Of a stretch of 64,000 nt of DNA, positions 55,349 to 63,847 are shown piece by piece. The position numbers and the translations under genes are program-made. The notes beneath the pieces were generated by a model. That model had not been told where the DNA came from. It did not search any database and saw nothing but the letters and a program-made list of their open reading frames with translations. The stretch's first letter is position 1; each line of letters begins with the position of its first letter. The DNA is taken from NCBI RefSeq assembly GCF_900107665.1, contig NZ_FNQT01000006.1:33676-97675 (forward strand). Reading direction: 5' to 3'. The stretch is from Haloplanus vescus (GTDB lineage: Archaea; Halobacteriota; Halobacteria; Halobacteriales; Haloferacaceae).

Positions 55349-56841
55349 CGCTCCAACCGCTCGGCATCGTCCTCGCTTACCTCCTCCTGACGCTCGGCAT
55401 CGGCCTGTTCGCCTACCGCGTCGGCGGCAACGACGCCGAGGACTTCTATCTCGCCAGCCGGACGCTCGGCACGCTCGTCCTCCTCTTCACCACCTTCGCG
55501 ACGCTCCTGTCGGCCTTTACCTTCTTCGGGGGGCCGAACCTCGCCTACGCCGCCGGTCCCGAGTGGATTCTCGTGATGGGCGTGATGGACGGGGTTCTTT
55601 TCGCCATCCTCTGGTATCTCATCGGCTACCGGCAGTGGCTCATCGGCCGCGCCCGCGACTACGTCACGCTCGGCGAGATGCTCGGTGACCGCTTCGGGTC
55701 GCCGCTCCTCCGAGCGCTGGTCGCCGGCGTCAGCCTCCTCTGGCTCTTCCCCTACGTCATGCTCCAGCAGATGGGGGCCGGCGAGGCGCTCCGTGGACTG
55801 ACGGCCGGCGCCGTCCCCTACTGGGGCGGCGCGGCGCTCATCACACTCTTTATGATTGCCTACGTGACCCTCTCGGGACTCCGAGGCGTCGCATGGACCG
55901 ACACGATTCAGGGGCTGTTCATGCTCTCCGTCCTCTGGGTCGCGGTGGCGTGGGTCGTGAGCAGTCTCGGCGGCGTCGGCGCCGCTACCGACGGGATGAT
56001 CGCTGCCAACCCCGACTTCGCCTCGCTCGGCGGCGGCGTCTACACCCCGCAGTTCATCATCTCTAGCGCCGTCACCATCGCCTTCGGCGTCACCATGTTC
56101 CCGCAGATAAACCAGCGCTTCTTCGTCGCGAAGTCGGCGACGGTGCTGAAACGCTCCTTCGCGCTCTGGCCGGTGCTGGTCCTCCTCCTGTTCGTCCCCG
56201 CGTTCATGCTCGGGGCGTGGGCCGCGGGGCTTCCCATCGAGGTGCCCGAGGGGGCGAACGTCCTCTCGGTCCTGCTGGCGGAGTACACGCCAACGTGGTT
56301 CGCGGCGCTCGTCGTCGCCGGCGCGATGGCGGCGATGATGTCCTCGTCGGACTCGATGCTCCTCTCGGGGTCGTCCTACTTCACCCGTGACCTCTATCGA
56401 CCGCTGGTCGACCCCGACGTGAGCGAGCGACGAGAGGCGTGGATTGCTCGGCTGGGCGTCGCCGTCTTCGCGACGTTCGCCTTCCTCGCCAGCCTCACCC
56501 GCCCCGGCACACTCATCGAAGTCGGCGACACCGCCTTCTCCGGGTTCGCCCTCTTGGCTCCGTCCGTGATGATCGCGCTCTACTGGGACGCGACGACCCG
56601 CGACGGCATGCTCGTCGGCATCGCCGTGCCGCAGGTCCTCTATCTCCTCCACGTCCTGCTTCCGGCGGTCACCGTCAGCCTTCGCGGCACGACCGTCGAC
56701 CTCCTCGCTCGCTCGTACGGCGGGTGGGACGTCGCCCTCGCGTTCATGGCTCTCGGCGCCCTCCTGACCGTCGGCGTCTCGCTCGCCTCCTCGCCCTCCT
56801 TTGGCGAGGACGCCGCGCGCTTCGCTGTCGACGGGGACTAG
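55345..56841 (+). CDS. Sodium:solute symporter (SSF) family protein
   Basis: This 498-residue secondary transporter has about 13 helices. It has the early pattern EDFYLASRTLGTL near residue 35 and the core signature with AAMMSSSDSMLLSGSSYFTRDLY near 330-350. Substrates of this class include organic acids, sugars and amino acids; the substrate here is not predictable. GTG 55345 overlaps the DUF3311 stop. The pairing with DUF3311 suggests a monocarboxylate-type carrier, but that is a guess. Confidence 0.92.
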   Translation: MTLQPLGIVLAYLLLTLGIGLFAYRVGGNDAEDFYLASRTLGTLVLLFTTFATLLSAFTFFGGPNLAYAAGPEWILVMGVMDGVLFAILWYLIGYRQWLIGRARDYVTLGEMLGDRFGSPLLRALVAGVSLLWLFPYVMLQQMGAGEALRGLTAGAVPYWGGAALITLFMIAYVTLSGLRGVAWTDTIQGLFMLSVLWVAVAWVVSSLGGVGAATDGMIAANPDFASLGGGVYTPQFIISSAVTIAFGVTMFPQINQRFFVAKSATVLKRSFALWPVLVLLLFVPAFMLGAWAAGLPIEVPEGANVLSVLLAEYTPTWFAALVVAGAMAAMMSSSDSMLLSGSSYFTRDLYRPLVDPDVSERREAWIARLGVAVFATFAFLASLTRPGTLIEVGDTAFSGFALLAPSVMIALYWDATTRDGMLVGIAVPQVLYLLHVLLPAVTVSLRGTTVDLLARSYGGWDVALAFMALGALLTVGVSLASSPSFGEDAARFAVDGD

Positions 56842-56882
56842 TCTCCGGAACACCTACTTACTCCCCGTGTTATCACCTCCCT

Positions 56883-57107
56883 ATGAGCGATATTCTCGAC
56901 GACGAGACCACCGCGAAAATCGTCAAGAACATCCGAGAGAGCGAACAGCCGAGTCCGCACTTTCAGGCGACGATGATCAACTTCGTCTTCTCGCTCAACC
57001 AGAGCGACGGCGGCCTCGACGACATCGAGATGACCGAGGAGGAAATCGACGAGATTCTCAACGACCTGCCCACGAATCCCGAACTCGAACTCGCCTACAT
57101 CGACTGA
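56883..57107 (+). CDS. Hypothetical acidic protein (74 aa)
   Basis: This 74-residue protein is helical and strongly acidic: MSDILDDETTAKIVKNIRE, then QATMINFVFSLNQSDGGLDD and an EEIDEILNDLPTNPELEL end. It has no cysteines or membrane segment. ATG 56883 is 41 bases after the symporter stop. It might pair with another protein, but nothing in the sequence says which. A compositional match to haloarchaeal small proteins supports a real gene. Confidence 0.65.
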   Translation: MSDILDDETTAKIVKNIRESEQPSPHFQATMINFVFSLNQSDGGLDDIEMTEEEIDEILNDLPTNPELELAYID

Positions 57108-57208
57108 CTGCGCGGCGATGTCACCGTGTCCGGGGCGCCCTGCGCACCTCGACACGGGCACGGACTCGAAAGACGGCTTTTTTCAGGCCGAATCTCGGAC
57201 GAGAGGCC

Positions 57209-57655
57209 ATGTCTGCCGATTCGCGCCGCGCCGAGATGACCGAGGAGCAGATGTCTCAGTTCCTCGCTCGCCAGGGTCACGGCGTCCTGTCCTTCGGCGG
57301 TGACCGCCCGTATAGTCTCCCGCTCTCCTTCGGCTACGATAGCGCCGACGGCCGCTGTATCTTCCAGTTCGTCTTCGACGGACAGAGCACGAAACGCGCC
57401 CGCTCCACAGATGCCGCCCCCGTCTCGCTCGTCGCCTACGACTGGCACTCGCCCGACGACTGGCGGAGCGTCGTCGCCGCCGGCCGGCTTCGACCTATCG
57501 ACGACGACTCGCCCGAGGCCATCGCCGCCGCCGATGTCTTCGCCGAACACGCCTCGGCAATCGGCCTCAGTGTGTTCTCGAAGTCGTTCGACGACCTTGA
57601 CACGCAGTGGTCCGCGCTCGACATCGAGGAGCTGTCGGGCTACTGCTCGCCGTGA
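57209..57655 (+). CDS. Pyridoxamine 5'-phosphate oxidase-like flavin-binding split-barrel protein
   Basis: This 148-residue protein has the PNPOx-like fold, with QFLARQGHGVLSFGGDRPYSLPLSFGY near residue 15 and QSTKRARSTDAAPVSLVAYDW near 65-85. It likely binds FMN or F420. The haloarchaeal members are mostly uncharacterised. A T-rich element (CTTTTTTC) is about 25 bases before ATG 57209. The length fits the family. Confidence 0.88.
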   Translation: MSADSRRAEMTEEQMSQFLARQGHGVLSFGGDRPYSLPLSFGYDSADGRCIFQFVFDGQSTKRARSTDAAPVSLVAYDWHSPDDWRSVVAAGRLRPIDDDSPEAIAAADVFAEHASAIGLSVFSKSFDDLDTQWSALDIEELSGYCSP

Positions 57656-57671
57656 GGACTCGACGCCCGCG

Positions 57672-57797
57672 CTACGCCGATTCTCGGTACTCCGGTCCCC
57701 ACTGCTCGCCACACCGCGGACAGTAACTGGGCGCGGCGGCGACGTCGTCGTAGCGCTTCTCGCACCCGCAACTGTCACACGTCAGTGTCCGCGACAT
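57672..57797 (-). CDS. Small zinc-ribbon protein (41 aa)
   Basis: On the minus strand ATG at 57797 opens a 41-residue frame with MSRTLTCDSCGCEKRYDDV and YCPRCGEQWGPEYRESA. The two CxxC pairs (CDSC and CPRC) are separated by 16 residues, a classic rubredoxin-like zinc-ribbon spacing. It lies between the split-barrel gene and tRNA-Tyr and is too short for most gene finders. The compact zinc site and clean stop support it. Confidence 0.75.
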   Translation of the reverse strand: MSRTLTCDSCGCEKRYDDVAAAPSYCPRCGEQWGPEYRESA

Positions 57798-57913
57798 CGT
57801 TCTCGATTGATGTGTCGGACGTGGGTTAGTGCTTGGGATGACAGGAGTGTCGGGTGGGCTCTCGTAAATCCACAGTAACGCCTCTCGACGTTGCGTCGTT
57901 CGGAGAGAAGGTA

Positions 57914-57987
57914 TCCGCCCTCCCCGATTTGAACGGGGGGCAAGCCGATCTACAGTCGGCTGCTCTACCAGTCTGAGCTAAGGGCGG
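57914..57987 (-). tRNA. tRNA-Tyr(GTA)
   Basis: The minus strand gives a 74-base cloverleaf with acceptor stem CCGCCCT/AGGGCGG and A73. The C1-G72 pair is typical of archaeal tRNA-Tyr. The D-arm is AGCTCAGACTGGTAGAGC, the anticodon stem is GCCGA/TCGGC, and the loop CTGTAGA holds anticodon GTA. The T-loop is TTCAAAT. No CCA is encoded. Confidence 0.96.
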
Positions 57988-58080
57988 GCGCACATGAACG
58001 TAATCGGCAGACTGGACTTAAGGATTCTCATTCGTTCGGGCGACCGAACCCTTTCGTCGGCGCACCGCCATCGACGCGGC

Positions 58081-58848
58081 ATGGACGAGGAGCGACAGGC
58101 CACCTTCGGGCCGGACGGCGAACTGGAGACGGAGGCGCCGGAGGCGACCGGCACCAACGATTTCGGCGAGGAGACGGGTGCCGACGAGACGGACGGCGGC
58201 TTCAACCGCTACGCTGTGGTCAGCCTGCTCCAGAAAGCGATTCGCCGCGGCGACGAGGAGGTGTCCGCGTGGTGTGCGTGGGAGCTCGCCCGCTCCGGGT
58301 TCGGCTGGAACCTCTGGGACCGACTCAACACGTTCGTCGTCGAGGACCTGCGAGCCGATGCCCAGGCCGCGTTGCTCGTCGGCCGATATGAGGAGTTGGC
58401 CGAGGACTGGGACATGGACTCCCGCCGGGGGCAGATGGCCGCGGTGCAGGCGGCGCTCGTCGTCGCCCGCGCTCGCGCGGCTCGCGAGGGCGCGAACGCG
58501 GTGAACGCCTTCCACGCCATCGCGAAGCGCCGCGCCGAGGCCCACGAGGCGGGCGAGGAGCCTGCCCATTCGTTCCCCGTCTCCGACGAGGACCTCGCCG
58601 CGGGCGGGAAATACGACGTCGCCCTCGACGGACACACGGGCGAGGGCGCGCGACTGGACCGCAGTTCACCCTTCTTTCGCGTGCACGGCGCCCGCGTGGG
58701 GCCGGAGGGTGAACCGGAGCTCAGCGCGCGCTGGAAGCGGCTGTATCTAGCCTTGGACGAGTACGACTACACCGAGGAGGAAGTCGCCCACGCCCTCGAC
58801 GCCGTCGACGCCGACGACCCGTGGACCGACCCCGGCTTCGACGATTAG
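58081..58848 (+). CDS. Orphan helical protein resembling the MgsA/RarA C-terminal region (255 aa)
   Basis: After an acidic N-terminal 40 residues, the segment NRYAVVSLLQKAIRRGDEEV, then a run of helices to about residue 150 and HAIAKRRAEAHEAGEEPAHS, resembles the helical C-terminal collar/tetramerisation part of RarA/MgsA-type AAA+ proteins. No AAA+ ATPase domain is present. The rest (residues 175-255) is a mixed region with no match I know. A DNA-replication link is only a suggestion. ATG 58081 is chosen because the stretch upstream belongs to tRNA-Tyr flank. Confidence 0.6.
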   Translation: MDEERQATFGPDGELETEAPEATGTNDFGEETGADETDGGFNRYAVVSLLQKAIRRGDEEVSAWCAWELARSGFGWNLWDRLNTFVVEDLRADAQAALLVGRYEELAEDWDMDSRRGQMAAVQAALVVARARAAREGANAVNAFHAIAKRRAEAHEAGEEPAHSFPVSDEDLAAGGKYDVALDGHTGEGARLDRSSPFFRVHGARVGPEGEPELSARWKRLYLALDEYDYTEEEVAHALDAVDADDPWTDPGFDD

Positions 58849-59804
58849 TCCCACAGGGCGTACATGTCGTCGCGGATGGGCTCGGTGTAGCGCTCGACAC
58901 CCAGTTCGACGCCCGCGTCGCCGGATTCCACACGGCCAATCACGGCCGCGTCGATACCCTCCGCTTCGAGTGCGTTGAGGGCCGCGTCCGTCTCGGAGTC
59001 GTCGACCGTCGCCAGCAACGCGCCCGAGCCGAGGACGCGAAGCGGGTCGACGCCGACGGCCTCGCACGCCGCGCGCGTCTCCGGGCGGACGTGAATTTCG
59101 TCCCGGTCGACGCGGAGTGTGCTGTCGGACGCTATCGCCATCTCGATGAGACCCTCCAAGACGCCGCCCTCGGTGGGGTCGTGCATCGCCGTCGCCACGG
59201 GCGCGAGGACAGCGCTCTCGGGCATCACGCTGAGGTCGTCGAACGCCGCCCGCGCGCGGCCGGCGAGGTCGTCGGCGAGGTCGAGTCGGTCCCGGAAGTC
59301 GGTCGCGAGGACGCCCGTCGCCTCGATGCCCGCGCCCTTCGTGAGGAGGATGCGGTCCCCGGGCTTCGCACCGCCGCTGGAGACGTAGCGGTCGGCGACG
59401 CCGAAACAGGTGAGCGAGCAGAGCGGGCGGGCGAGGCCGGCGACGACTTCCGTGTGCCCGCCCACGATGGTCAGGCCGAGGCGCTCGGCCTCCGCGTCGA
59501 GTTGGCCGGTGATCGTGTCGAGGACCTCCGTGTCGGCGTCGGGCAGGAGGAGCGTGCTGAGGAGGAATTCGGGCCGGCCGCCGGAGGCGGCGACGTCGTT
59601 CGAACTGACGGCGACGGCGAGGTCACCGATGCGCTCCGCCGCAAGCGAGATGGGGTCGGTGCTGACGACCATCGTCTGCTCGCCGACGCGAACCGCCGCG
59701 GCGTCCTCGCCGAAGGCAGGGCCGGAGAGCAGGGCCGCGCTCTCGGCGCCGGTCCGGCCGAGGACGAACTCCGACAACACCGTCGGATCGAACTTCCCGG
59801 TCAT
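58845..59804 (-). CDS. AIR synthase-related (PurM/HypE/ThiL-like) protein
   Basis: This 319-residue protein has the ATP-binding AIRS fold: GPAFGEDAAAVRVGEQTMVVSTDP near 28-50, VSSNDVAASGGRPEFLLST near 65, GGHTEV near 115, and MHDPTEGGVLEGLIEMA near 205. It is closest in plan to HypE-type proteins, but haloarchaea generally lack NiFe hydrogenase, so hydrogenase maturation is unlikely. No partner gene for a pathway is visible. It is divergent from the aminotransferase by 79 bases. Confidence 0.86.
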   Translation of the reverse strand: MTGKFDPTVLSEFVLGRTGAESAALLSGPAFGEDAAAVRVGEQTMVVSTDPISLAAERIGDLAVAVSSNDVAASGGRPEFLLSTLLLPDADTEVLDTITGQLDAEAERLGLTIVGGHTEVVAGLARPLCSLTCFGVADRYVSSGGAKPGDRILLTKGAGIEATGVLATDFRDRLDLADDLAGRARAAFDDLSVMPESAVLAPVATAMHDPTEGGVLEGLIEMAIASDSTLRVDRDEIHVRPETRAACEAVGVDPLRVLGSGALLATVDDSETDAALNALEAEGIDAAVIGRVESGDAGVELGVERYTEPIRDDMYALWD

Positions 59805-59883
59805 GGCGTCGGCTACACAGCCCCTGCCCATGTGCCTTCCCGTTACCCCGACCCTACAAGCCCTCCCAGTGGGTACTGGGCGT

Positions 59884-60930
59884 ATGCTCATGACACCCGG
59901 CCCGACGGCGCTCCCGCCGTCGGTCAGGGAGGCGATGAGTCACGAACTGCTCAACCCCGACGTGGACCCGGTCTTTGCCGACCGATACGACGCCCTCCTC
60001 GAGAAACTGGGTGTCGCCTTCGGGACTGACGACGAAATCGTCGTGCTGGGCGGCGAGGGCATCCTCGGCCTCGAAGCGGCCATCGCCTCGACCGTCTCTC
60101 CCGGCGACCACGTCGTCTGTCTCTCGAACGGGCCCTACGGCGACGGCTTCGCGGATTTCGTGGAGAGCTACGGCGGCGAGGCGACCGTGGTCGGCGCCGA
60201 CTACGGCGACCCGCTCCCAATCGACGAACTGGAGCGAACGCTCGCCGACTCGACGGTCGACCTCGCGACGATGGTCCACTGCGAGACGCCGACGGGCACG
60301 CTCAACGACCTCGGCCCCGCCCTCGACCTGTTCGAGGCCCACGACGCCCTGACCGTCGTCGACGCCGTCTCGTCGCTCGGGGGGACGCCCGTGCCCACCG
60401 ACCGCATCGACATCACCATCGGCGCGTCACAGAAGTGCTTCAGCGCACCGCCCGGACTCGCTATCTGTGCCGTGAGCGACGCGGCGTGGGAGCGCATCGA
60501 AGCCCGCGACCCCGACTCGCTCTACACCAACCTCCTCCCGTGGCACGAGGCCGACCAGCCCTATCCCTACACCCACCTGACGACGCTCGTGGTCGCGCTC
60601 GACCAGGCGCTCGATATACTTCTCGATGAGGGGCTCCAGTCCGTCTACGGTCGCCACCGCGAGGCCGCTGCCCGCTGTCGGGAACGCGGCGACGAACTCG
60701 GTCTCAAACTCTACCCCGACCCCGACCGGAGCTCACCGACCGTCACCGCCTTCTCGGTGCCGGGTCGGGCGAATGACCTCCAGACCCGCCTCCGCGACGA
60801 ACACGACGTGACCCTCTCGACGGGGTTCGGTGACCTTGCCGACGACGTGCTACGCGTCGGTCACATGGGATACAACGCGGATACCGAACGCGTCGACCGG
60901 GCGATGGATGCCCTCGCCGACGTGCTCTAG
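59884..60930 (+). CDS. Class V aminotransferase (alanine-glyoxylate aminotransferase-like)
   Basis: This 348-residue PLP enzyme has MLMTPGPTALPPSVREAM at the start, VHCETPTGTLNDLGP near 136, VVDAVSSLGGTP near 160 and the Schiff-base Lys in IGASQKCFSAPPGLA near 184. It probably transaminates alanine or serine with glyoxylate or a similar acceptor. ATG 59884 and ATG 59890 are both possible; the first is used. It is convergent with the XPB-like helicase gene, overlapping by four bases. Confidence 0.92.
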   Translation: MLMTPGPTALPPSVREAMSHELLNPDVDPVFADRYDALLEKLGVAFGTDDEIVVLGGEGILGLEAAIASTVSPGDHVVCLSNGPYGDGFADFVESYGGEATVVGADYGDPLPIDELERTLADSTVDLATMVHCETPTGTLNDLGPALDLFEAHDALTVVDAVSSLGGTPVPTDRIDITIGASQKCFSAPPGLAICAVSDAAWERIEARDPDSLYTNLLPWHEADQPYPYTHLTTLVVALDQALDILLDEGLQSVYGRHREAAARCRERGDELGLKLYPDPDRSSPTVTAFSVPGRANDLQTRLRDEHDVTLSTGFGDLADDVLRVGHMGYNADTERVDRAMDALADVL

Positions 60931-62747
60931 TCGATTCCCTGTTCGGTCACGCGGATGCCCTTCTCCGAGAGGTGGCGCATCTGTCGCTGCGCGAAGTCTT
61001 CCTCTCTCGTCCCGCGGGTCGCCAGCACGTACACGGTGGCGCTTCCGGTGGGGCGCATCGTCCGTCCGGCGCGCTGGGCGCCCTGCCGGCGCGACCCACC
61101 GAGGCCCGAGGCCACGATGGCGAGTTCGGCGTTCGGGAGGTCGATTCCCTCGTCGCCGACGCGGGAGACGATGAGCGTTCGGCGCTCGCCGTCTCGGAAC
61201 TCGTTGAACAGCCGGTCGCGTTCGTGATGGGGCGTCTCACCGCTGATGAAGGGCACGTTGAGCGCGTTCGAGATATCCCGCCCTTGGTCGAGCCAGTCGA
61301 CGAACACCAGCGCTTTCGCCGTCGGATGCTCGGTCAGCAAGTGCCTGATTTCGTCGACCTTCGCGGGGTTCTCGGCGGCGATTCGGTGTTTCGCGCGTGG
61401 CTCCGCGCTCGCGTACGCATTCCGTTCCTCGTCGTTCGCCCACGGGAGATACCGAATCTCGACTTCGGGCTCTTGGACGTACCCCGCGTCGAAGAGTGCG
61501 TCCCAGTCGGTGCCGATGGGCGGCCCGACCAGCGTGTAGATGTCTGTCTCGCGGTCGTCCTCTCGCACCGGCGTCGCCGACAATCCGAGTCGGTGTTTAC
61601 TCTGGAGGTCTGCGCTCCGGCGGTACACCTCGCTCGGGATGTGGTGCACCTCGTCGTAGACGATGAGTCCCCACTCCCGGCGGTCGAAGAGCGCGCGGTG
61701 GCGGTCCATCCCCGCCACTTGATAGGTGGCAATCGTCACGGGTTCGATGTCCTTCTGCCCACCGTGGTACTCGCCGATCTGCTCGGGGTCGAGCGTGGTG
61801 TGTTCGAGCAGTTCGGCTCGCCACTGCCCCGCGAGTTCGCGACTGGGGACGAGAATCAGCGTCTCGCCACCGACGGCGGCGAGTGCGCCGATGGCGGCGA
61901 CGGTCTTGCCGCTCCCCGAGGGCCCGACGAACACGCCCGCTCGCTGGTCGAGGAAGCGGTCCACCCAGTCGCGCTGGTAGTCCCGCAGTGTCGTTTTCAG
62001 CTCGATGTCGAGGGGGTCCCCAGTCTCCAACTCCCGCTCGTCGACGACGGGGTAGCCCGCCTCGTAGAGGATGCGCTTGATGGCCGCTTCGCTCCCCTCG
62101 ACGACCCAACTCTCGGTGTCCGAGATGGGCGCGTGGAGGTGTTCCTCGTCAAGTTTCTGGCGAGCGACGTTGCCCATCAGACTCTCGCTCGCCGCCTCCA
62201 GCACCGTGTAGCCGTCCTCGTGGGTGGTGAGCGTGAATTGGCGCGCGCGGGACCACTGACGCTCAATCCACTCCTCAAGATGCGGCGAGCGGCGCGGGAG
62301 AACCGACCGAAGCGTCTGGAGGAGGTCGCCCAGTTCCTCGAAGGGCGCGGCCCAGATGTCCTCTTGTCTGATGCGATAGAGATAGCCCTTGGTGCCGGAG
62401 GTGTCGACCAGATGCGCTACTTGGGAGAGTTTCGCGCGCGTGAACTGACTCGGCTGGTCAACGACGAGCTCGCGGCGTTCGGGGAAGAGGACGACGCGTT
62501 CACGGTCGGCCAGGCGGCCCCACTCCGTCGGATACCAGACGACGGGGTCGGACTCGACGTTGAGCCGTTCGACGTCGCCGTCCTTGACCAGTCGGTTGAG
62601 GGCGTCGCTCGCGGTGGCCTGTGAGCAGTCGAGACGCCGGGCTATCTGTTGGGCGGTGGCGACGGGTCGCCCTTCGTCCTGTAGCGCGTCGAGAAACGAT
62701 TCCAGAGTGACGGCGTCGGCGGTGCCGTCGACGGACTCGTCAGTCAT
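60927..62747 (-). CDS. XPB/Rad25-type DNA helicase
   Basis: This 606-residue superfamily-2 helicase carries an extra N-terminal winged helix (residues 20-75, QIARRLDCSQATASDALNRL), then a damage-recognition-like region. The motor domains show Walker A GPSGSGKTV near residue 285, DEVHH near 370 and LGLSATPVREDD near 393. Later motifs are LVFVDW near 475 and QRAGRTMRP near 565. Archaeal XPB acts in repair or transcription-coupled processes, possibly with Bax1; no Bax1 gene is visible here. ATG 62747 is used. Confidence 0.92.
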   Translation of the reverse strand: MTDESVDGTADAVTLESFLDALQDEGRPVATAQQIARRLDCSQATASDALNRLVKDGDVERLNVESDPVVWYPTEWGRLADRERVVLFPERRELVVDQPSQFTRAKLSQVAHLVDTSGTKGYLYRIRQEDIWAAPFEELGDLLQTLRSVLPRRSPHLEEWIERQWSRARQFTLTTHEDGYTVLEAASESLMGNVARQKLDEEHLHAPISDTESWVVEGSEAAIKRILYEAGYPVVDERELETGDPLDIELKTTLRDYQRDWVDRFLDQRAGVFVGPSGSGKTVAAIGALAAVGGETLILVPSRELAGQWRAELLEHTTLDPEQIGEYHGGQKDIEPVTIATYQVAGMDRHRALFDRREWGLIVYDEVHHIPSEVYRRSADLQSKHRLGLSATPVREDDRETDIYTLVGPPIGTDWDALFDAGYVQEPEVEIRYLPWANDEERNAYASAEPRAKHRIAAENPAKVDEIRHLLTEHPTAKALVFVDWLDQGRDISNALNVPFISGETPHHERDRLFNEFRDGERRTLIVSRVGDEGIDLPNAELAIVASGLGGSRRQGAQRAGRTMRPTGSATVYVLATRGTREEDFAQRQMRHLSEKGIRVTEQGID

Positions 62748-62786
62748 CGACGCTGATACGCCCCGGACGGAGAAACGCGTTGCGAC

Positions 62787-63347
62787 CTAGCCGAGTAGTC
62801 CGAGGTCGTCGATGCGTTCGACGATGACGCTGACGGCTTCGGCGGCGTCCGCGGTGCGTTTCCCGCCCGTGATAACGATTTTTCCGCTCCCGAACAGCAG
62901 GATGACCACGTCCGGGTCGTCCATGCGGTAGACGAGGCCGGGGAACTGCTCGGGTTCGTACTCCACGTCCTCCAAGCCGAGGCCGATGGCGAGGGCGTTG
63001 AGATTGAGTGTGTGGCCGAGGTCCGCGCTCGAGACGATGTTCTGGACCGTGATATCCGGGTCCTCCTCGACGGGGATGTGCAGGTCGCGGAGTTTCTGGA
63101 AGATGATGCCCAGCGCCTCGTGGACGTCGTCTATACTCTTCGCGCCCGTGCACACGATCTTTCCAGAGCGGAAGATCAGCGCGGCTGCCTTCGGGTCCTG
63201 CGTCCGATAGACCAGTCCCGGGAAGTTGTCGGGGTTGAAATCCGCGCCCGGAAGGTCCTCTGCCAGCGCTTCGAGGTCGAGTTCCTGCCCGATACCGGTC
63301 GACGCCACCACGTTCTGAATCTCTATCGAATCTGCCGGGTCACTCAT
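62787..63347 (-). CDS. tbp: TATA-binding protein
   Basis: This 186-residue general transcription factor is a two-fold repeat. The first half has NVVASTGIGQELDLEALAED and FPGLVYRTQDPKAAALIF; the second has NIVSSADLGHTLNLNALAIG and FPGLVYRMDDPDVVILLF. Each half includes a GSGKIV or RSGKIV element. It binds TATA boxes with TFB. Haloarchaea often have several paralogues; this looks like the standard type. A TATA box lies about 30 bases upstream of ATG 63347. Confidence 0.96.
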   Translation of the reverse strand: MSDPADSIEIQNVVASTGIGQELDLEALAEDLPGADFNPDNFPGLVYRTQDPKAAALIFRSGKIVCTGAKSIDDVHEALGIIFQKLRDLHIPVEEDPDITVQNIVSSADLGHTLNLNALAIGLGLEDVEYEPEQFPGLVYRMDDPDVVILLFGSGKIVITGGKRTADAAEAVSVIVERIDDLGLLG

Positions 63348-63374
63348 CGTATGCGCCCATTTGGTGTCCCCATC

Positions 63375-63382
63375 CTTATAAA
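63375..63382 (-). promoter_or_regulatory. TATA box of tbp
   Basis: On the minus strand TTTATAAG lies 28-35 bases before ATG 63347. It is preceded by a purine-rich GGGGTGG that could be part of the BRE. Confidence 0.7.
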
Positions 63383-63519
63383 CCACCCCGGAGACCGGCT
63401 GCCGATAGATCTCCACGGCCGGAATGAGGACTATTTTGCCGAGATGTGTGGGGAGGCCACGACAGGGAACACCACGCAAATATCAAACCGTCTGCCGATT
63501 TCAGGGGAGATCAACGGGG

Positions 63520-63527
63520 TTAAGTAT
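63520..63527 (+). promoter_or_regulatory. Probable upstream rRNA promoter (TATA-like)
   Basis: TTAAGTAT, preceded by ACGGGG, lies about 320 bases before the 16S start. Haloarchaeal rRNA operons typically have several tandem promoters of this form; transcription would start near 63547. Confidence 0.55.
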
Positions 63528-63631
63528 TCACCTCCATTCTGACTGTAATGCGAAGGCGACGAGGGCGACGATGCCCTCGACCCCGGACCACACGCTCGAT
63601 TCAGCGTTCCCACGCGGCTCGACCAATGAGC

Positions 63632-63639
63632 TTATATGG
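63632..63639 (+). promoter_or_regulatory. Probable second rRNA promoter (TATA box)
   Basis: TTATATGG, preceded by CAATGAGC, lies about 210 bases before the 16S start. Transcription would start near 63658. Along with the element at 63520 it suggests tandem promoters. Confidence 0.6.
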
Positions 63640-63659
63640 GTCGCTCTACTCGATTTAGG

Positions 63660-63847
63660 TCCGGACGAAACATGAGGATTCCACCCCTGCGGTCCGCCGT
63701 AAGACGGAATCTGATGTGAGCCTCGGTGGTTCGATGTCATCCGGTCGGACCGGTGACTCGAACCACCACCTTGGACCTCAGTGGTCTTTACGACGCGGAA
63801 ACGATTCGACGTTTCCCGCCACCCCTCACTCCACACGGAGTGAGACC
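63660..63847 (+). ncRNA. 16S rRNA leader with processing hairpins
   Basis: The leader contains a 10-base-pair stem, GGTGGTTCGA (63725-63734) with TCGAACCACC (63758-63767). An 8-base-pair stem follows, CTCACTCC (63825-63832) with GGAGTGAG (63837-63844), around an ACAC loop. The second hairpin ends three bases before the mature 16S 5' end. These fit precursor-processing structures; the partner strand of the bulge-helix-bulge lies outside the window. Confidence 0.6.
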
